Of a stretch of 64,000 bases of DNA, positions 26,078 through 32,956 are shown in pieces; position 1 is the first letter of the stretch; every line of letters begins with the position of its first letter. A model generated the notes under the pieces. That model saw only the letters and a program-made list of their open reading frames with translations. It had not been told where the DNA came from and searched no databases. The position numbers were made by a program, and so were the translations under genes. Source of the DNA: Aminicella lysinilytica (GTDB taxonomy: Bacteria > Bacillota > Clostridia > Peptostreptococcales > Anaerovoracaceae); assembly GCF_004362975.1 (NCBI RefSeq), contig NZ_SNXO01000003.1, forward strand, positions 37,580-101,579. Direction: 5' to 3'.

Positions 26078-26154
26078 GGTGGGTATAGTCAAGTGGTTAA
26101 GACACAGGATTGTGATTCCTGCATGCGTGGGTTCGAGCCCCACTACCCACCCCA
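26078..26154 (+). tRNA. tRNA-His (GTG)
   Basis: Starts with the extra G-1 of His tRNAs (GGTGGGT) and ends ACCCACC-CCA, with C73 opposite G-1. The anticodon loop TTGTGAT gives GTG. Confidence 0.95.
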
Positions 26155-26169
26155 TTATATTGTTCGCGA

Positions 26170-26244
26170 TGGGGTATCGCCAAGTGGTAAGGCAATGGAT
26201 TCTGATTCCATCATGCGCAGGTTCGAATCCTGCTACCCTAGCCA
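26170..26244 (+). tRNA. tRNA-Gln (CTG)
   Basis: A 75-base cloverleaf with acceptor TGGGGTA / TACCCTA, discriminator G and encoded CCA. The anticodon loop TTCTGAT gives CTG. A second Gln tRNA with TTG must lie elsewhere to read CAA. Confidence 0.93.
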
Positions 26245-26249
26245 ATATC

Positions 26250-26272
26250 GAGACGCGATCTAATCGCGTCTC
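26250..26272. other. Perfect hairpin between tRNA-Gln and tRNA-Cys
   Basis: GAGACGCGAT-CTA-ATCGCGTCTC, a 10-bp stem with a 3-base loop. No T-run follows, so it is more likely a processing signal or DNA palindrome than a terminator. Confidence 0.7.
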
Positions 26273-26280
26273 ACAATTAA

Positions 26281-26320
26281 TGAACTGGGCAACACAGCAG
26301 TTCACAATTTTATCAAGCAT
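26281..26320 (+). repeat. Diverged right end of the tRNA-cluster repeat
   Basis: AACTGGGCAACACAGCAG followed by TTCACAATTTTATCAAGCAT matches the right end of full copy 2 (ACTGAGCAACGTAGTAA, TTCACAATTTTATCAAGTAT). As in that copy, it ends directly before a tRNA gene, here tRNA-Cys. Confidence 0.75.
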
Positions 26321-26322
26321 AT

Positions 26323-26397
26323 GGCGACATAGCCAAGTGGTAAGGCAAAGGTCTGCAAAACCTCTATTCCCCAGTTCGAATCTGGGTGTCGCCTCCA
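26323..26397 (+). tRNA. tRNA-Cys (GCA)
   Basis: A 75-base cloverleaf with acceptor GGCGACA / TGTCGCC, discriminator T, encoded CCA and anticodon loop TCTGCAA giving GCA. It is the last tRNA of the cluster. Confidence 0.94.
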
Positions 26398-26401
26398 AAT
26401 G

Positions 26402-26437
26402 AAAACCTGTAATCGCAATGATTACAGGTTTTTCTTT
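26402..26437 (+). terminator. Terminator of the tRNA cluster
   Basis: A 13-bp stem (AAAACCTGTAATC / GATTACAGGTTTT) with a 5-base loop is followed by TTTCTTT. Confidence 0.92.
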
Positions 26438-26502
26438 GCATTAATATTTTTATGGCAGATAGCGAAATGGTCAAGTTTTTGCGACTTTTCTGTGACAACT
26501 TA

Positions 26503-26691
26503 TTAGCTGTTCACCTCAGACAGTATCATATCGAGATCTTCCCGGCAGCCGCCGCACTTGTCGCCAACTTTGGCGACCTCGCAGAGGGTCTTAAGATCTC
26601 TGATGTTGTTTTCCTTTATCATGTCTTCAATTTCACCACGGGTGACATGATAACAAAGGCATACTTCGTAATCTCTGGATTCCTTATCCAT
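26503..26691 (-). CDS. BFD-like [2Fe-2S] protein
   Basis: Protein of 62 aa of the bacterioferritin-associated ferredoxin type. The cluster ligands are the pairs CLC near residue 11 and CGGC near residue 46, with the helical ITRGEIEDMI-like segment between (VTRGEIEDMIKENNI). BFD domains bind a [2Fe-2S] cluster and pass electrons, classically for iron release from bacterioferritin. The start at 26691 has GGAGG in front; an in-frame codon at 26763 would add 24 residues that overlap a terminator hairpin. Partner gene not in the window. Confidence 0.85.
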   Translation of the reverse strand: MDKESRDYEVCLCYHVTRGEIEDMIKENNIRDLKTLCEVAKVGDKCGGCREDLDMILSEVNS

Positions 26692-26731
26692 ATATAAACC
26701 TCCAATCCGATTTTCTATATTAATATACCAC

Positions 26732-26774
26732 AAATAAAAAAGATGTACACACACACCGTACATCTTTTTTATTT
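26732..26774 (-). terminator. Terminator of the transglutaminase-like gene
   Basis: A 17-bp perfect stem made of AAATAAAAAAGATGTAC and its complement around a 9-base loop, with a T-rich run on either strand. It lies 62 bases after the stop of the minus-strand gene at 26836 and before the BFD gene. Confidence 0.9.
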
Positions 26775-26835
26775 ATCTTATTGTAGAAGTATAAGTTATA
26801 AGAGTTGTTATATATTAATTATAGAAGTAACAATT

Positions 26836-27675
26836 TTAGTAGTTTGAAGCTGCTGTAGGGTATTCGCTTGTGAATGATGAAGTCTTGAATGCAGATGCTC
26901 TGCTATGACTCTTGAATCCTTTGGATCCTTTCAGGAAGTAGCTGTAGTGGCTATCTCCTGCATCCCATGTAGAATCTACGTTATAATATTTGCTTCCAAC
27001 CTTTACTATGTTCCATGCATGTCCTTCGCCGTAGCTTGAACCTGTTATAACTTTTGCATCAACGCCTGCTGCATCGCACATTCTGTAGAACAATGTTGCA
27101 TAACCCTGGCAAACTGCTTTGCCTTTGTTCAGTGCTGCATATGCAGTGTACTTAGTTGCGCTGGATGAATTGTAGTCATACTTTACATGCTGGGTGATCC
27201 ATTTATATATTGCCTTTGTCTTGGCGTAATTGCTCTTTCCGCTTAATTTAAGTGCCTTAACTGTTTTGTTGAGCTTTTTTTCAAATGCTTTATCCTGGCT
27301 CAATGTTGTCTTATATTTCATCTTGTATGTGAATTCGTAATGTGTATTTCCGTTTGATGTGTAGTAACTCCAGTTAACATTGTATCCGTTATAAACGCTG
27401 TACTTGTAGTAGTCGCCTATATCACTGCTTGCGATCGCGTTATTGAAAACGCTCTTGCTTACTTCTGATCCGCTATCATTAGAACTTACAACGCTTACTT
27501 TGATGGTGTTGCTGTGGTTTATTATATTCTGCATCATATACTGTCCAGCTGCTGCCGTTGAAGTATACTCTGAGCTTGCATATGTATTCTGGGTGGTTCC
27601 AGTTAACAGCATTACTGCTGCAACTATAGTTGCCATCGCCAGTATTGTTATTCTCTTCATCATGTTGGTCTTCAT
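26836..27675 (-). CDS. Secreted transglutaminase-like (cysteine protease fold) protein
   Basis: Protein of 279 aa with a signal peptide (residues 1-33) and a C-terminal transglutaminase-core domain. The catalytic triad is visible: Cys in KAVCQGYATLF near residue 188, His in GEGHAWNIVKV near residue 221 and Asp in NVDSTWD near residue 235. Such proteins in Clostridia act outside the cell as peptidases or crosslinking enzymes. The start at 27675 has AGGAGGTGG upstream. Expression is probably controlled by the GTAAC/GTTAC operator at 27717-27777. Substrate unknown. Confidence 0.85.
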   Translation of the reverse strand: MKTNMMKRITILAMATIVAAVMLLTGTTQNTYASSEYTSTAAAGQYMMQNIINHSNTIKVSVVSSNDSGSEVSKSVFNNAIASSDIGDYYKYSVYNGYNVNWSYYTSNGNTHYEFTYKMKYKTTLSQDKAFEKKLNKTVKALKLSGKSNYAKTKAIYKWITQHVKYDYNSSSATKYTAYAALNKGKAVCQGYATLFYRMCDAAGVDAKVITGSSYGEGHAWNIVKVGSKYYNVDSTWDAGDSHYSYFLKGSKGFKSHSRASAFKTSSFTSEYPTAASNY

Positions 27676-27716
27676 GATTTCCACCTCCTGTAACTTGAAA
27701 CTTATTATCTCTTTTT

Positions 27717-27777
27717 GTAACTATATAGTAACCTATAAGTAACCAAAGGTCAATAGTAAAAGTTACTTTTTAGTTAC
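27717..27777 (-). promoter_or_regulatory. Promoter and 11-bp-phased operator of the transglutaminase-like gene
   Basis: On the minus strand, TTGACC (27753-27748) and TACTAT (27730-27725) are 17 bases apart. On the plus strand, GTAAC occurs at 27717, 27728 and 27739, and GTTAC at 27762 and 27773, all stepped by 11 bases. The first group overlaps the -10 and spacer, the second lies upstream of -35. A regulator binding as a dimer or tetramer is implied. Confidence 0.7.
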
Positions 27778-27938
27778 CTTACGATTAAAAAACTTTGAAA
27801 AATAATTTTGCCAAAGAACATAATACAATATATTGTAGAAATATAGAAAATTAATAAATTATAGCACAACATATTGCGTAAAATGAGAAAACTGCTCAGC
27901 GTAATTCTTACCTTTATTATGTATATATTGGCCATAAA

Positions 27939-27954
27939 GTTACTTTTAGGTTAC
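27939..27954. promoter_or_regulatory. Additional GTTAC pair
   Basis: GTTAC at 27939 and 27950, again 11 bases apart, midway between the divergent genes. The rest of the 27778-28092 stretch is AT-rich with no gene or clear structure seen. Confidence 0.45.
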
Positions 27955-28092
27955 CAAAATACGTTGAAAACTAGTAATATCAATGGTTGGAGAGGCTGAC
28001 GCCGTAACCATCGTTAATTTCCATGAAATCTGAAAAAATACATCGAATGGTGTTACCTAGAAATAACTGTGATATAATATAAGGTTAATGTA

Positions 28093-28122
28093 TTGTCAAA
28101 TATGTCAAATTTGATGTAAAAT
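28093..28122 (+). promoter_or_regulatory. Putative promoter of the ProX-like gene
   Basis: TTGTCA at 28093 and TAAAAT at 28117 with an 18-base spacer, 22 bases before the start codon at 28145. The word GTCAAAT is repeated at 28095 and 28104. Confidence 0.5.
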
Positions 28123-28144
28123 AACACTGGGAGGCTGATAGAAA

Positions 28145-28645
28145 ATGGATAATAATGAAACTAGATTATATGAAATATTTAATGAAACAGGGATCACTGA
28201 TTATGTGGTCCATGAGCATGATGCGATTTTTTCCACAGAGGATGCTGAAGAAAAAGGTTTGATCATGGAAGGCCTTAACTTGAAAAATCTTCTGATCAAA
28301 GATAAGAAACGTGGGAATTATTATATGCTGATCATGGATGACAATCATCATATGGATACCAAGCATTATAAGCAGGTGACAGGTTGGACCAAGATCAGAT
28401 TCTCTACTGAGGAGGAAATGTGGGATCTGCTCCAGCTGAAACCCGGATCGGTCACTCCATTTGCTTTGTTTAATGATGTAGATAAACAGATCACCGTGGT
28501 ACTGGAGAAGATGATCGTAGATGCTTCTGATGATGAGCTGGTCAATTTTCATCCATGCCGGAACACGGCGACACTTTCATTAAAGAAAAAGGATTTTATG
28601 AAGTTCCTTGACTATGTGGGTAACAAAGTTATAGAAGAGCAATGA
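28145..28645 (+). CDS. Prolyl-tRNA editing (ProX/PrdX, YbaK-like) protein
   Basis: Free-standing aminoacyl-tRNA editing domain of 166 aa. Proteins of this type hydrolyse mischarged tRNA-Pro (usually Ala-tRNA-Pro). Family features include FSTEDAEEKGLIMEGLNLKNL, split as VHEHDAIFSTEDAE and NLKNLLIKDKKRGNYYML, then SVTPFALFND near residue 98 and FHPCRNTATL near residue 139. The gene has its own GGGAGG site and stands alone. Exact editing substrate cannot be read from sequence. Confidence 0.88.
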   Translation: MDNNETRLYEIFNETGITDYVVHEHDAIFSTEDAEEKGLIMEGLNLKNLLIKDKKRGNYYMLIMDDNHHMDTKHYKQVTGWTKIRFSTEEEMWDLLQLKPGSVTPFALFNDVDKQITVVLEKMIVDASDDELVNFHPCRNTATLSLKKKDFMKFLDYVGNKVIEEQ

Positions 28646-28689
28646 CCGTCAGGAGAGAACTGCTGGCCGTAAGCAAAAAATGGTAAAGT

Positions 28690-28777
28690 AAAGGGGCGGT
28701 TGTGACCAAACAACCGTCCCTTCGTCGATAATAATTTCAATTCACAGCGTTTAAAAAAACACTTCCTTCTTTTCGGT
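28690..28777 (-). ncRNA. Candidate small RNA of about 90 nt
   Basis: A minus-strand promoter at 28812-28784 faces a terminator-like hairpin at 28722-28691, with only about 60 bases between and no open frame of useful length. The product would be a short RNA ending in the CGGTTGT hairpin. It could instead be the scar of a deleted gene that kept its promoter. Confidence 0.35.
28691..28722. terminator. Bidirectional hairpin behind the ProX-like gene
   Basis: A 13-bp stem (AAGGGGCGGTTGT / ACAACCGTCCCTT, one G-T pair) with a 6-base loop. The minus strand has the better T-tract (TTTACTTTACCATTTTTT). It could end both the plus-strand gene and a short minus-strand transcript from the promoter at 28776-28836. 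Confidence 0.8.
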
Positions 28778-28836
28778 AACTATAAAGTAACACACTCCGC
28801 AGCACTTGTCAATAGAAATAGTTAATTTTGGGTTAC
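28776..28836 (-). promoter_or_regulatory. Second promoter with the same GTAAC/GTTAC operator geometry
   Basis: Minus-strand boxes TTGACA (28812-28807) and TACTTT (28789-28784) are 17 bases apart. GTAAC at 28776 and 28787 and GTTAA/GTTAC at 28821 and 28832 repeat the spacing 11-34-11 found at 27717-27777. No protein gene follows on this strand. Confidence 0.65.
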
Positions 28837-28926
28837 TAATATCTCAACTATATTTCACAGGGCGCAGCTAAGGTAACCGACAGTCTGATAAGGCAAAAAG
28901 TATACAGGATATTTGTTAAAATACCA

Positions 28927-28954
28927 TTGACTATTGAAGTAAAAATGTTATACT
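28927..28954 (+). promoter_or_regulatory. Putative promoter of an orphan RNA
   Basis: TTGACT at 28927 and TATACT at 28949 with a 16-base spacer. The next protein gene on this strand starts more than 1100 bases downstream, beyond a terminator. Confidence 0.55.
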
Positions 28955-29128
28955 TTATCTACTCAAAGCGATAAAGCGATGAAGAGCAAGGGATGAAGTA
29001 GAAGCCTTTGCGTAATAAGTCTCATCCGTAGGGATGTGGCGTATGAAGGAGGGTGAGTCCACCAGAGGTGAATATTAACAATCATAGAGATTAGTATCAG
29101 CTGTATAGTTGGATCTGTGGTTATCCGG

Positions 29129-29315
29129 CAGGAACATGAAACGTGAAACGGGAAGCAAGGATCAGGGAACATAGGAGCATGTACCAGGAAACATAGGAGC
29201 GTGAACCAAGGGAACGTAGGAACGAGAAACAGGTGACGTAGGAACGGGAAACAAGGGACATGGAACGTGAGCCAGGAGTCGTGGAACATGGAACGTGGAA
29301 CAGAGAACGGAAGCC
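29129..29315 (+). repeat. Degenerate GGAAC-rich minisatellite
   Basis: About eight imperfect units of 20-29 bases (most near 22-23), each built from GGAAC, GTAGG/ATAGG and GTGAAAC/GAGAAAC words. Almost all G and A on the plus strand. A long minus-strand open frame through it is a by-product of the repeat. Confidence 0.7.
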
Positions 29316-29441
29316 GAGGATCTGTGCCAAAGCAGAAAGTTATGATAATCCGCCGTGAGGCTGGATGATAGATAAGACGGACGCTTTGGAGGGAATTAAT
29401 ATATGCAGCTGATACTTTTTTATTGCAATTGATGATCACGA

Positions 29442-29466
29442 CCGGGCAGGAAGTCCGGCTTTTTTA
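29442..29466 (+). terminator. Intrinsic terminator of the orphan RNA
   Basis: CCGGGC-AGGAA-GTCCGG stem followed by CTTTTTTATTT. Confidence 0.85.
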
Positions 29467-29530
29467 TTTGCTGATAAAAGTAATTTGGAGGCAAAATAAA
29501 TTCCACAAACTTTGGATACTCACAATAGAA

Positions 29531-29562
29531 AAGGGCCCTTGCCATTAGCAACAGCCCTTAAA
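29531..29562 (-). terminator. Terminator of the decayed minus-strand gene
   Basis: AAGGGC / GCCCTT outer stem and TTGC / GCAA inner stem; on the minus strand it is followed by CTTTTCTATT. It lies about 70 bases after the last stop of the pseudogene. Confidence 0.7.
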
Positions 29563-29630
29563 ACAATCGATCCATATTTAATTTTCTTTTCAGAAAACAT
29601 ATCGTAATCTATGTCAATTTTTCTTCCTAT

Positions 29631-29901
29631 CTATAAATCAACCTCGGAATACTGCTTTGCCACGTTCTCGTAGCTCCAAAACTCATTCTGCAGTTTCCAC
29701 AACTGTATTACGATAACTATTGTGGGCTAGCGTCCTGCTCCAGCAACTTCTCTTATCAAGTAGTCGATCAGTGCTTTCCGGTAGGTTATCACCTGCGCCC
29801 GTTTCAGTCATACTGTCTGATTTCTAATCCTACTGATCAAGTTCCTGAAGCGAAAGGCTACGCCCTGATATGTCTCCTGGTCCGGTAATTCTATGCTGCA
29901 T
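29631..29901 (-). pseudogene. Decayed small gene with intact promoter, ribosome site and terminator
   Basis: A start codon at 29901 with AAAGGAGTGAG upstream opens a frame that closes after 23 codons. The +1 frame from 29897 reads 88 residues to a stop at 29633, interrupted by one TGA and one TAG, with protein-like stretches such as GVAFRFRNLISRIRNQ, ITYRKALIDYLIREVAG and LQNEFWSYENVAKQYSEVDL. One frameshift and two stops would explain this. I do not recognise the family. Promoter boxes lie at 29994-29966. Confidence 0.45.
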
Positions 29902-29965
29902 TGGCCCTCACTCCTTTCTTTCTTTCTTCTGGATGTACTTTATTTAGTACATCTTCTATGGCTAC

Positions 29966-29994
29966 ATAGTAACGCTTTAACGCAAGAAAGTCAA
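29966..29994 (-). promoter_or_regulatory. Promoter of the decayed gene
   Basis: Minus-strand TTGACT (29994-29989) and TACTAT (29971-29966) are 17 bases apart. The sequence around it resembles the other two minus-strand promoters of this region (one GTAAC at 29969 overlapping -10), but the phased operator is not complete. Confidence 0.5.
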
Positions 29995-30047
29995 TAGCTT
30001 TATTGAAAATACCAGAAAATACCAAGATTTACCTTGGCTTCATGATG

Positions 30048-30076
30048 TTTACTTAAAATGATATTCATGTTATTAT
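30048..30076 (+). promoter_or_regulatory. Putative promoter of the ferredoxin-folate ligase genes
   Basis: TTTACT at 30048 and TATTAT at 30071 with a 17-base spacer. A CGTGGC-AGCGTA-GCCACG hairpin follows in the leader (about 30088-30105). Confidence 0.5.
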
Positions 30077-30127
30077 ATTCTCTGTATCGTGGCAGCGTAG
30101 CCACGGAGAAATCGAGGAGTCAAAATT

Positions 30128-30568
30128 ATGCAATTATTAGAAAGAGTACCTGATTGTAATGGTTGCGGTGCCTGCGTCGTCGGATGCAAGGACCGCTGTG
30201 TCAAGATGATAAAGGATGAAAACGGATATTTCAGACCGGTGGTAGACGAGGGCGGATGTAACAAATGCAACAACTGCATTCTGTACTGCCCGTTGTACAA
30301 TCCGGTGGAATTGCCTGAGTTCAGCCAGTATTACGACTATAGCGACGACTATTATAACAGAGATATGCCTAAGACATACAGAGCTACTTTGCGCGAGGCC
30401 AAGACAGGGAAGGTTACGGAATTTGCAGGGACCCTTTGTCAGATAGCGGGACTTAAGTCGCTGATGGGCGATAAGCTCAGACCTAATCTGAAGCTTTATC
30501 CGCTCCATTGCGACCCTGATGAACCTAAGAGACCTGAATGTGTGAAATGCCAATATATTAAAAGGTAA
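30128..30568 (+). CDS. Ferredoxin-like protein with two 4Fe-4S motifs
   Basis: Protein of 146 aa. The first cluster motif is CNGCGACVVGC near residues 10-20 and the second CNKCNNCILYC near residues 44-54, typical of 2[4Fe-4S] ferredoxins but with a long C-terminal extension of about 90 residues that ends in a further CVKC pair. It is predicted cytosolic and may serve as an electron carrier or a subunit for an unlinked oxidoreductase. The ATG at 30128 has GAGGAG upstream. Confidence 0.8.
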   Translation: MQLLERVPDCNGCGACVVGCKDRCVKMIKDENGYFRPVVDEGGCNKCNNCILYCPLYNPVELPEFSQYYDYSDDYYNRDMPKTYRATLREAKTGKVTEFAGTLCQIAGLKSLMGDKLRPNLKLYPLHCDPDEPKRPECVKCQYIKR

Positions 30569-30590
30569 GCAGCATTTAAGAAAGGCAGAT

Positions 30591-31157
30591 ATGGAAGTTA
30601 AAGAAAGAAAAAAAGAACTCAGAAAGAAGATCAGAGTCATCGACCGTTCTCTGACGCCTGACTATTGCCGGGAGGCAAGCAGGATCATCTGTCAGAAGAT
30701 AACGAGGCTGGAAGAGTACAAAAAAGCCAGCATGGTATTCTGTTTTGTCGGCGTAGGCGCAGAGCCGGACACGACGGCTATAATAGAAGACGCCCTGCAC
30801 CGGGGAAAACGCGTATGCTTACCTTTGTGTATGGATGACACGACTATGCAGGCTATGGAAATCACCGACATTGACAAAGATCTGGTGCCGGGGGCTTATT
30901 ATGACATACCGGAGCCGAGGCAGGGCCTGCCTGTAGTAGATGCCTGCGACATAGACTTCGCACTGATACCCTGCGTTACCTGCGATCACAAAGGCAACCG
31001 CCTGGGTCATGGTAAAGGCTATTACGACAGGTATCTGGCGGATACGGGATTCCGTAAGGCTATGATATGCTATGAGAAGCGTACTGTCGCCGAGGGCGAG
31101 ATTCCTGTGGAAGAATTTGATAAGACCATAGAAACGGTGGTCACTGATGCTGAATAA
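30591..31157 (+). CDS. 5-formyltetrahydrofolate cyclo-ligase
   Basis: Enzyme of 188 aa that converts 5-formyl-THF to 5,10-methenyl-THF with ATP. Conserved features are the N-terminal RKKIRVIDRSL segment, CLPLC near residue 80 and the signature RLGHGKGYYDRYL near residue 140. It overlaps the transporter gene that follows by 11 bases. Gene names in use are fau, ygfA or MTHFS. Confidence 0.94.
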   Translation: MEVKERKKELRKKIRVIDRSLTPDYCREASRIICQKITRLEEYKKASMVFCFVGVGAEPDTTAIIEDALHRGKRVCLPLCMDDTTMQAMEITDIDKDLVPGAYYDIPEPRQGLPVVDACDIDFALIPCVTCDHKGNRLGHGKGYYDRYLADTGFRKAMICYEKRTVAEGEIPVEEFDKTIETVVTDAE

Positions 31158-32088
31158 TTTCATCGTATGTCTGGAGGCAGTACTGCCAATGTTCATTCTC
31201 ATGGTCATAGGCATCTGCGTCAGACGAGGAAAACTCCTGACCAGGGACGAGGTCAGAAAACTGAATCATATGGTATTCGTTGTGTTTTTCCCGCTGATGA
31301 TGTTCGAGAATCTCTACGGAGCTGATATCAAGGACGCCCTTAACGTGAAGCTGATAATCTTCGGAGTAGCCTGCGTGCTGGGTGTGTTCTTTATTTCCAT
31401 GCCTGTAGTTTTCCGCATTGAAAAGAATTCTCAAAGCCGGGGTGCCATGATACAGGCCATATACAGAAGTAATTTCGTGATCATGGGCATACCTGTGGCT
31501 ATGAATATTTACGGCAGGGGAAATCTGGCTGTGACGGCTATGATGGTAGCTATCATCGTGCCTTTATATAACGTAATGGCAGTCATCACATTGGAAACTT
31601 TCAGGAAGGGAAAGCTGAAGCCCTGGCGCATAGTCAAGAGTGTTCTGACTAATCCTCTGATCATTGGAGCATTCGCCGGAATAATTTCGGTTGTTTTCAA
31701 TATCAGATTGCCGGGTATATTAGAATCTGTGGCCAGCGATATGGCAGGGGTGGCAACACCTATGGCCCTGATCATTCTGGGGGCATCCTTTGACTTTCAG
31801 AGTCTGGGCAGAACGGCGAGGAATACCGTGGTTTGCGTCATTGCAAGGCTCGTAATAGTGCCGGGCCTATGTCTGTCACTGGCGGCATACCTGGGGTTCC
31901 GAGGGATAGACTTTGTTACTCTGGTAGCTATGCTTGCGGCGCCTACGGCGGTATCGTCATTTACCATGGCAGAAGACATGGGAAGCGATGGGGAACTTGC
32001 AGGGAACTGCGTAATATTCTCATCGGCAGCAGCGTGCTTTACCATGTTCCTTTGGTTGTTTATATTTAAAAACATTGGAGTGTTTTGA
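31147..32088 (+). CDS. AEC-family transporter (auxin efflux carrier type)
   Basis: Membrane protein of 313 aa with about ten hydrophobic helices in two repeats of five. The pattern (MFILMVIGICVRRGKLLTRDEVRKLN near the start, split MVIGICVRRGKL and RDEVRKLNHMVF) is typical of AEC carriers, which move organic acids such as malate or, in some cases, other anions. Substrate cannot be told. It is coupled to the folate ligase by an 11-base overlap, but a functional link is not evident. Confidence 0.85.
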   Translation: MLNNFIVCLEAVLPMFILMVIGICVRRGKLLTRDEVRKLNHMVFVVFFPLMMFENLYGADIKDALNVKLIIFGVACVLGVFFISMPVVFRIEKNSQSRGAMIQAIYRSNFVIMGIPVAMNIYGRGNLAVTAMMVAIIVPLYNVMAVITLETFRKGKLKPWRIVKSVLTNPLIIGAFAGIISVVFNIRLPGILESVASDMAGVATPMALIILGASFDFQSLGRTARNTVVCVIARLVIVPGLCLSLAAYLGFRGIDFVTLVAMLAAPTAVSSFTMAEDMGSDGELAGNCVIFSSAAACFTMFLWLFIFKNIGVF

Positions 32089-32126
32089 TAAATTATATTG
32101 ATTAATAATAAAGGAGAAAAATAATT

Positions 32127-32945
32127 ATGGCAGATTGTAATCACGATTGTGGTTCTTGCGGTGAAAACTGCGAGGAAAGGGAAAATCCGGGGATCCAGAA
32201 GGCTCCTATGAATAAGGAGTCCAACGTCAAGAAGGTAATCGGCGTAGTCAGCGGCAAGGGCGGCGTAGGTAAATCCTCCGTAACCTCCATGCTGGCAGTA
32301 GCGGCTCTCAGACAGGGCAAGAAGGTAGCGATACTCGATGCTGATATCACAGGGCCGTCAATACCTAAAATCTTCGGCATAACTGATAAGGCAACAGGTT
32401 CGGACGACAGGATCGTACCGGCTGTAACAGAGGGCGGCATCAAGATAATATCTCTGAATATGTTCCTTGAGAATGATACGGATCCTGTAGTATGGCGTGG
32501 TCCAATGCTGGGCGGAGTCATCCAGCAGTTCTGGAGCAATGTAGTCTGGGGAGACATAGATGTAATGTATGTGGATATGCCTCCGGGAACAGGCGATGTA
32601 GCCCTGACAGTTTATCAGAGCCTGCCTGTTGACGGAATGGTCATTGTCACATCACCTCAGGAACTGGTTTCCATGATCGTTGCCAAGGCAGTGAAGATGG
32701 CGGAAATGATGGACATTCCTGTAACAGCTATAGTTGAGAATATGGCATATTTCAGATGCCCTAACTGCGGTATGGAACATAAGATCTTCGGCGAAAGTCA
32801 CGTGGCGGCACAGGCTGAGAAGTTCGGTATCGAGCACATAGCCAGCCTGCCAATAGATTCCGATCTGGCTGAGGCCTGCGACAAGGGTACTATAGAGAAG
32901 TATCACAGCACGCCTATACTTAAGCTTGCAAAGGAAATGGAATAA
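32127..32945 (+). CDS. Mrp/NBP35-type iron-sulfur carrier ATPase
   Basis: P-loop protein of 272 aa. The N-terminus carries CNHDCGSCGENC, a cysteine cluster typical of NBP35-like forms. The deviant Walker A GKGGVGKSS is near residue 45, with DADITGPSIPKIFG near residue 72 and the CPNC pair (metal-bridging cysteines) near residue 210. ApbC/Mrp proteins assemble and hand over Fe-S clusters. AAAGGAG precedes the ATG. The gene is monocistronic with its own terminator. Confidence 0.94.
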   Translation: MADCNHDCGSCGENCEERENPGIQKAPMNKESNVKKVIGVVSGKGGVGKSSVTSMLAVAALRQGKKVAILDADITGPSIPKIFGITDKATGSDDRIVPAVTEGGIKIISLNMFLENDTDPVVWRGPMLGGVIQQFWSNVVWGDIDVMYVDMPPGTGDVALTVYQSLPVDGMVIVTSPQELVSMIVAKAVKMAEMMDIPVTAIVENMAYFRCPNCGMEHKIFGESHVAAQAEKFGIEHIASLPIDSDLAEACDKGTIEKYHSTPILKLAKEME

Positions 32946-32956
32946 TAACAAAAGAA

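Larger units (their letters stand above)
28961..29466 (+). ncRNA. Candidate long untranslated RNA with purine-rich tandem repeats
   Basis: Flanked by a promoter (28927) and a clear terminator (29442), with no plausible plus-strand frame. The 5' part contains possible pairings (GGGATGA / TCATCC, GGTG-AGTC-CACC). The middle, about 29129-29315, is a degenerate array of roughly 22-23-base units of the type GGAACGTAGGAACGTGAAAC. The 3' part returns to mixed sequence. I could not match it to RNase P, tmRNA, SRP, 6S or a T-box. Unknown function; may also be decayed sequence. Confidence 0.35.

Noticed and set aside
28961..29110. T-box or other riboswitch in the 5' part of the orphan RNA
   Set aside because: GATGAAGAG-like words recall a T-box stem I, but the T-box antiterminator sequence is missing and no suitable gene follows the terminator.
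28963..29439. 158-codon minus-strand frame with repeated FHVP-like words
   Set aside because: The pattern follows from the GGAAC minisatellite; no ribosome site or promoter matches it.
30137..30640. Minus-strand frame opposite the ferredoxin gene
   Set aside because: The plus strand has two clear 4Fe-4S motifs and a ribosome site; the minus frame has neither.
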